A model generated the notes under the pieces. That model searched no databases, was not told the origin of the DNA, and saw nothing but the letters and a program-made list of their open reading frames with translations. Both the position numbers and the translations under genes were made by a program. This document shows, in pieces, positions 59,001-64,000 of a stretch of DNA of 64,000 nt. Origin of the DNA: Chimonanthus salicifolius (taxonomy: Eukaryota; Streptophyta; Magnoliopsida; Laurales; Calycanthaceae); assembly GCA_013350335.1 (NCBI GenBank), contig CM023532.1, forward strand, positions 32,117,708-32,181,707. Reading direction: 5' to 3'. How positions within the stretch are numbered: position 1 is the stretch's first letter; every line of letters begins with the position of its first letter.

Positions 59001-62000
59001 TGCAAAATAAGATTTGTGTTTAAAAAAGAAGAAAGAATCATGCAAAATAAGAGATTGTAGTAGTAGTAACTAGAAAGATTGTGACTTATGAGTGATCGTA
59101 ACTTTGTAAGCTACATTCTTTTGATCCCTATTCAGGAGAAACAAACTACTTTTTAAGTTTTGATTGCTCGATTTGAGCTTATCCAGTCCCTTAACTTTAC
59201 TTTCTTAGATCTGTAGCAGTGTACAGTTTCTTCCTTGGAGGCCCTGGGATGGTAAATGTTTTTGATGTTTGATCATTATTATGTGATCTGTTAATACATG
59301 GTTATAATGCTAACTTCATCCTGCAACTCCCTTTACAGATGTAGCCCTAATAGATATGAAGTCATGAGAAGGAAACATTCCCTCTCATGCAGTTCAATTT
59401 ATGTGCTCTAAGTAGATGAGGTTACTTTTTGACAGATTAGGACTGCTTGGTGATCATGGACAGGTTGATGGCCAGAATAGGACTAGAGTATCAAATCCAA
59501 TCGCCAACAGCAGCTATTAGCAGTGCAACAGCTTAAATCATTATCTTTATATAACTATGGCATGTGACCCACAAGACACACTAATGAAAGTCTTTCTGCT
59601 TGGGGTTATGATGCTTTTCAAAACAAGAAAAATAAAGAAGGTTGCAATTGTTTAATGGTGTTTTTACTTCCATAGATACATACCATATGTTGTTGGCAGA
59701 ATTTCTAAAATGTGTCATCATGTGGTTAAGTTGCCCCTATATCCTCTTAAGAATTTTTTACATGTTGCTTGCCATTCGATCTTGTAGGGGTTATCATTCA
59801 GTATGATGTTTGTTAATCTGAGGTATCAAAATATGGCACTGTTGTGTCCACTGATCCCATAGGAATAGATATAGCATCTTAGGTGGCCTTGATTTTATTT
59901 TCTTACTGAACACGTTTCATTTGGCTTGCTTTTGACAGTTATTACTGGTGGGCTAGATGCAAAGCTTGTGATGTGGGACTTCTCTCGAGGGCGGCCCTAC
60001 AAAGTTGTCGATTTTGGTACTCACATGTGCTTACTCTTAACAACAACAGAAACACCATGACCTTAACTCGATGACAAAGTTGTTCTTCATGTTGATCTGC
60101 AATTCTTAACATGACATTTTCTTTTATCTTCCAAAAAATAAAAAAAAATAGATGAAATTTGATGTGACTATACTGTCTTTGGGGAAGATGTAACTTGAGA
60201 TGGCAGCTTTTCATGTTTTCGTGATGGTTAAAAACTAATTTCATTACATGGTTAAAATTTGTTCCATGGAAAGCGAAATTTGAGGTGCCAATATTCAATG
60301 TTCTTATAAATGCCAAAATGCACAATTGTTTAGCAATTTATTTACTCCCATATGGTTAGTATGCACTAAGATATTAATGTAAGTATTCTTATTGTCCTTG
60401 TCCATCCACTGCAGGGATGCCTAATGTGGATAGCCATGAGTCTTCTTGTAGTGCCAGTCAATGTTTCAATCCTGCTTTTGTGCATGCAATAGCAGTTCCT
60501 GAAACAGATATGTTAAATGGACAAGACAAGATCTGTGCAGTGGCAAGGGGTGATGGTGCTGTTGAGGTGATCAATACCACGTCTGAAATGGCTGTTAAGT
60601 CCACAAGTTCGTCTCACTCCAGGAAGGGATCTAAATCGAGATCTAAGGACAGTACAGCACAATGTCCAAATACCACTACACTTCCTCAAAACCAAGGAAA
60701 TAAGCTGCATTTAGATTATGCATTGGGAGGGCATACTGCTGCTGTATCCTGTGTGTAAGTACGTAATTTTCTTTTCTATGGAGGAGTATCATGCTGTTCA
60801 ATCAAGTTAACATATTATTATTATTATTGATGTTATCATGATGATGATGTTGGGTTCAACAGTATTTATAGATGTTGCTACCATGCTTTGGTCATGTACT
60901 GGGTCATTTGATGGTTCCATCATGCATTGTTCTCCCTTCTACTAAACAAAAATTACAAGCTTCCAACAACAACAAAAAAAAAAAAAAAAATTCAGATCTC
61001 AATACTCCTGCCTAGGCCAAGAAATCTGCCACATCATTTGTTGACCTAACATGCCCGGAAACCACCTCCTTATGATGTACCAGCCTCCTAATATCCCTCG
61101 GAATCAATGCTAACCTTTATGAGGAATAGTTTTTTCCTTTGGCCCACCCTAAAGCATTAATCAAAGCTCTTCTACCATTAACCTTCCACCCCTTATCTCT
61201 CCCCAAAATTCCAAAGCCTTCCTTATGACCGTATATTCAGCCTTATTGGAGTCTCTCACCCAAACCGACCCAGAAAAAATTCCTAATCCCCAATCTGAGA
61301 TGACTGATGATTATAATATGAAATTATGAATATTAAATGGTATTTCAGTAATTTTAGGGGGTAGAAAATATATAGCCTTCTCAAACTCAAAACTTTACCA
61401 TCTCACCTCATTCATTCAAGTATCAACTCTACGAACCATAGTCATGGAGTTTCCTACTTTCCTCAATCTTCCCCTATGGTGTCACTCAGTGGTCAGATAT
61501 CTCCATGCATTATTTGGACTTCGGCATGTATCTTGTTCACGGCTCTCAAATACTGTGACTTGTATCTCTTTACATTAATACTGTTCTTTGGTTACTCCCT
61601 CAAAATAATAATAACGATTGGGGCCAATTTTCCCATTCATCTGAGGTTGGTACTCGTAATTGATTTGACAATTTTTTTCTACGGGCCAACTGCATATCTT
61701 ATGCCAATAGGATGTGAACCTACAACCTTGTGTTGCAAAAAGCAGCACTTACCAAGTATGCTAGATTCTATTAAGTGGGTCGAAAAATGCATCTGTATCC
61801 TTTTCCATGTTGAATATTTGGGTAACTAGATATTCCCTTGCAAAAGAGGGGGTGGGGAGGCCTCAGATGGTGATAGCATCGTTTGATTTTTGCAATGCTT
61901 AGGCTCCTCAGCTATTGGCCAGTTAGTGGAAGGAGGAACTGGAGAAAATTACGAAGGAACGAAGGAGAGACCTGTATCACGCGGGCGTGTGTTAAGTCCC

Positions 62001-62469
62001 ACATCGGATGTATGCTAGGAAGGTCCTAGGCTTATAAGTGGAGGTAGGCAGCACCCATAGTGGGTAGTCATTTTGGGATGGCAAGGGCCTCCGTGACAAA
62101 TGGTATCAGAGCCAACCCGGACAATTCTCGTGAGAACTTTACGTGGACTTTGATTTGTAGGGATCACACTAGACTTAATGGATCCAATTCTCCCCTCACA
62201 GCCACCTATCTCCCGTGCATTACACTCGTACCCAATTTAACTCTCATTTGACTTTTAAAGCTAATTGATCTAACCCGATGAATTTTCTCCATTAGATAAA
62301 ATTGAAATTTGAGAGCCTTAAAAAATATGGGTTTTTTTATTTAATCAAGGTGAAATTTTATACGTACCACATACAAGGTAAGACCTTTCAAACTCATCCA
62401 TCCATGTGGGCCTAGTTGGCGGCCTTTGGCCATTCTCATGAAAGTCTCATGTGAACTAGTTTTTAGGAT

Positions 62470-62518
<49 letters not shown>

Positions 62519-63359
62519 GGCAGCCTCTATTCAATGTGAACTTGCTAATGGGGAACCGATGGGTACACATTTAGTGAGGGAAACATAGTCATCTAATAAT
62601 GCATTTGTCTGGATTTTTTTAAATGTAATGGAATATTCATTTACCCTAACCACAACATGCCAATACATGAACAATTCATTCTCCAGAAGTACTTCCCACA
62701 AATCGTTTGTAGGTTGAGCAACATTGGCTCTCATCATCATCATCAAAGTCACCAATAACACTTTATATGCAATACACTGTAGTTTCTCTTATATTTGGTG
62801 GAATTGATGAATATATTTTCTAATGTTTCAATTAATCTAGGGCTTTCTCGTTGTTTGGGGAGAGAGGGAAATTTATCGTTTCTGGTGGGAATGATGCATT
62901 TGTAAAGGTGTGGGATTGGTCTAAATATCTTGATGATGGACAGAGTAGCTGTACTGGTGATCTTTTGCCTTTGAGCATTAATGTGAGCAAAAAAGTGAGT
63001 ATAGTTTATCTGATATTATCCTGTCCGATCTCATTAGTTATTTTCTCTAGAGAACATGACGTATATGTATATACAGTGATTTATGGTTATTGACTTCTAT
63101 TTTTACCCGCATATTTTCTATTTCTGCACTTTTTTAGTAGATCCTGCTTTTCTACTGTTAGACACCTGATACAGGGATCTCTTCCAGAAAATTGTTGTAT
63201 GATCATTCATATAGTTTCTGAAGCTGATTGATGGCCCTGTCCTTTGGAAACTTGTCTTTCTTTTTGCAGGTCAATTGGCTATGCACCACCCCATCTGATT
63301 CAGAAAACATAGTGGTTTGCGACACATCCAGAGTATTGAAGGTTTATACTGCTTCCTAA
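53003..63359 (+). CDS. WDR53: WD40-repeat protein, WDR53-like, 384 aa
   Basis: Nine exons with consistent phases: 53003-53116, 55618-55836, 57017-57076, 57298-57354, 59209-59251, 59939-60016, 60415-60754, 62841-62994 and 63270-63359 (TAA 63357-63359), 1155 nt in total. WD repeats are evident: RLKGHKAAVTCC...LVSSGE/DGCICWFDLR, GRSPVTSLCF, INQIAFSSKSPFLAAADDSG/EVKIIDVREK, VQFLPWRPWD/VITGGLDAKLVMWDFSRG, LGGHTAAVSC/VAFSLFGERGKF and IVSGGNDAFVKVWDWSKY. A Ser/Lys-rich insert (SHSRKGSKSRSK) is in exon 7. The order and exon junctions match plant WDR53 homologues as I recall them. The protein should form a beta-propeller scaffold, and its partners are not known from sequence. Introns 1, 4 and 7 are long and contain transposon remnants. 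Confidence 0.92.
53680..55010 (-). pseudogene. RTE-type LINE remnant in WDR53-like intron 1
   Basis: Broken minus-strand frames follow the order of an RTE-clade LINE polyprotein: LASWNVCTSTWKSTELV (endonuclease start) near 54910-54990, a KWWWTADVKAI-like linker near 54520, then W(R)xYFRDLLNKE near 54270, then GIKANCTPIEAWILLADKG near 54110 and MVPIYKDQRDI near 54020, with a YEKFKE...KKNLYM relic near 53810. Stops and frameshifts are frequent, so it is dead. It is antisense to the host gene. Confidence 0.75.
60960..61300 (-). pseudogene. LINE RNase H fragment in WDR53-like intron 7
   Basis: The minus strand contains DSNKAEYTVIRKALEFW (the ExNxAE block of LINE RNase H) near 61230-61250, with a following degenerate basic part and stops. 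A 17-nt A-tract lies at about 60972-60989 on the plus strand. 5'-truncated and inactive. Confidence 0.7.
61990..62113 (+). mobile_element. TRIM-like LTR with primer-binding site, truncated
   Basis: A TGTTAAGTCCCACATCGG...CCGTGACA segment (61990-62098) is followed by AATGGTATCAGAGCC. It lies in intron 7 of the WDR53-like gene. A second LTR is not seen. Confidence 0.65.
62473..62516. repeat. (TA)n microsatellite
   Basis: About 22 TA dinucleotides in intron 7 of the WDR53-like gene. Confidence 0.95.
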
Positions 63360-64000
63360 AATGTGCCACAATTGAGTTGATATGGTGGTTCAAAATGATG
63401 GTTCATGAGTCGAGCTCAATTGGTAAAAAAAAAAAGGATAAAAGAATGGTGTGAATATTTGCCCAGATGGAAGAAATGGTATTGGACATCAAGAACTTGG
63501 AAATGAGCATTCGTAAGGTCCATTTGCAAGGTGGTTTGTCCAAGCTCTGGGCTTCTAGTTAGCCTCTTGGGATTGACTTCAGTGGCTCATAAGGTACTTA
63601 CTTGTTTATTTGTATTCACTTCAATATATTTATGATATCCAGCGTACTTCTTTCCCATGTCAACACTATGATGAAGAACAAGCAACAAGCCATCCATGCA
63701 TCAAGTGGCTCCGATGGTCCCACCATGTATGTTATTCTACCTCAGACTAGCCTCTTGGATTTGACTCCGGAGTGACCTAAATCTATTACTTATTCAAAAT
63801 TTTGGTGGGGTTTGGTTTGGAACAGCCTGAGTTCTTCTGAATGCATTTAGAATTCCTACACTTACCTAAATCTGTATTTGATCTCAAATTTTTAGTGGGG
63901 GTTGGTTTGAGGCAACTTAGAGTTCTTTTGAATGCGTTGAGAATTTCTACACTTTTAACATCCAGGATAGTGGTCCACCGTTAAAGCCATTTATTTATTC
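63360..64000. other. 3' flank of the WDR53-like gene with a local tandem duplication
   Basis: 63775-63870 and 63875-63960 are diverged copies of a ~100-bp unit (ACCTAAATCT, TGGTTTG, GAGTTCTT, TGAATGC, GAATT). A related earlier copy of its start lies near 63565-63610 and 63745-63790. No gene recognised. Confidence 0.6.

Noticed and set aside
61476..61829. A 117-codon open frame in intron 7
   Set aside because: It has no recognisable domain, lies in the intron of a well-supported gene, and contains low-complexity T-rich coding.

Overview
The window is nuclear DNA of a flowering plant. Its genes have spliced exons with GT-AG introns, it carries plant-specific families (WRKY group IIe, DUF1685, MIR399), and it has long AT-rich intergenic stretches full of plant-type small transposons. 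Species cannot be fixed from the sequence.

Layout, left to right. 1-4395 (+): the 3' half of a sugar-phosphate/phosphate translocator gene, including a 13-nt micro-exon. 4.4-12 kb: LINE remnants, two broken fragments of a lectin-type receptor-like kinase, and two copies of a short LTR element with ~194-bp LTRs (TRIM-B), one of them inserted inside the kinase C-terminal coding sequence. 12.8-15 kb: hAT-type MITEs and a TRIM. 15.7-16.0 kb (-): a small conserved plant gene. 16.9-20.5 kb: a Mutator-like foldback MITE split by a 3.1-kb solo LTR. 22-25.3 kb: TRIMs, a hAT MITE, a SINE interrupted by a palindrome-rich hAT element. 26.4-28.8 kb (-): a complete WRKY65-type transcription factor gene. 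32.0-33.1 kb: a larger hAT element that seems to carry a captured gene leader. 34.4-36.5 kb (-): a small bHLH/ACT-type regulator gene. 37-41.1 kb: a cluster of TRIM elements. 42.5-44.3 kb: two divergently oriented MIR399 hairpins, each preceded by a TATA box and PHR1-binding (P1BS) motifs. 49.4-50.1 kb (+): an intronless DUF1685 gene. 53.0-63.4 kb (+): a nine-exon WD40 gene of the WDR53 type, whose introns hold RTE and LINE remnants.

The genes do not form one pathway. The one coordinated unit is the MIR399 pair: two copies of the phosphate-starvation microRNA that normally silences PHO2/UBC24 mRNA, facing away from each other across about 1.5 kb, with phosphate-starvation promoter motifs on both sides. 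The rest of the window is mostly a record of nested transposition, with target-site duplications (TSDs) that can be read directly for TRIM, hAT, Mutator-like and LTR insertions.

All calls come from reading the sequence and remembering family features; no database search was run.
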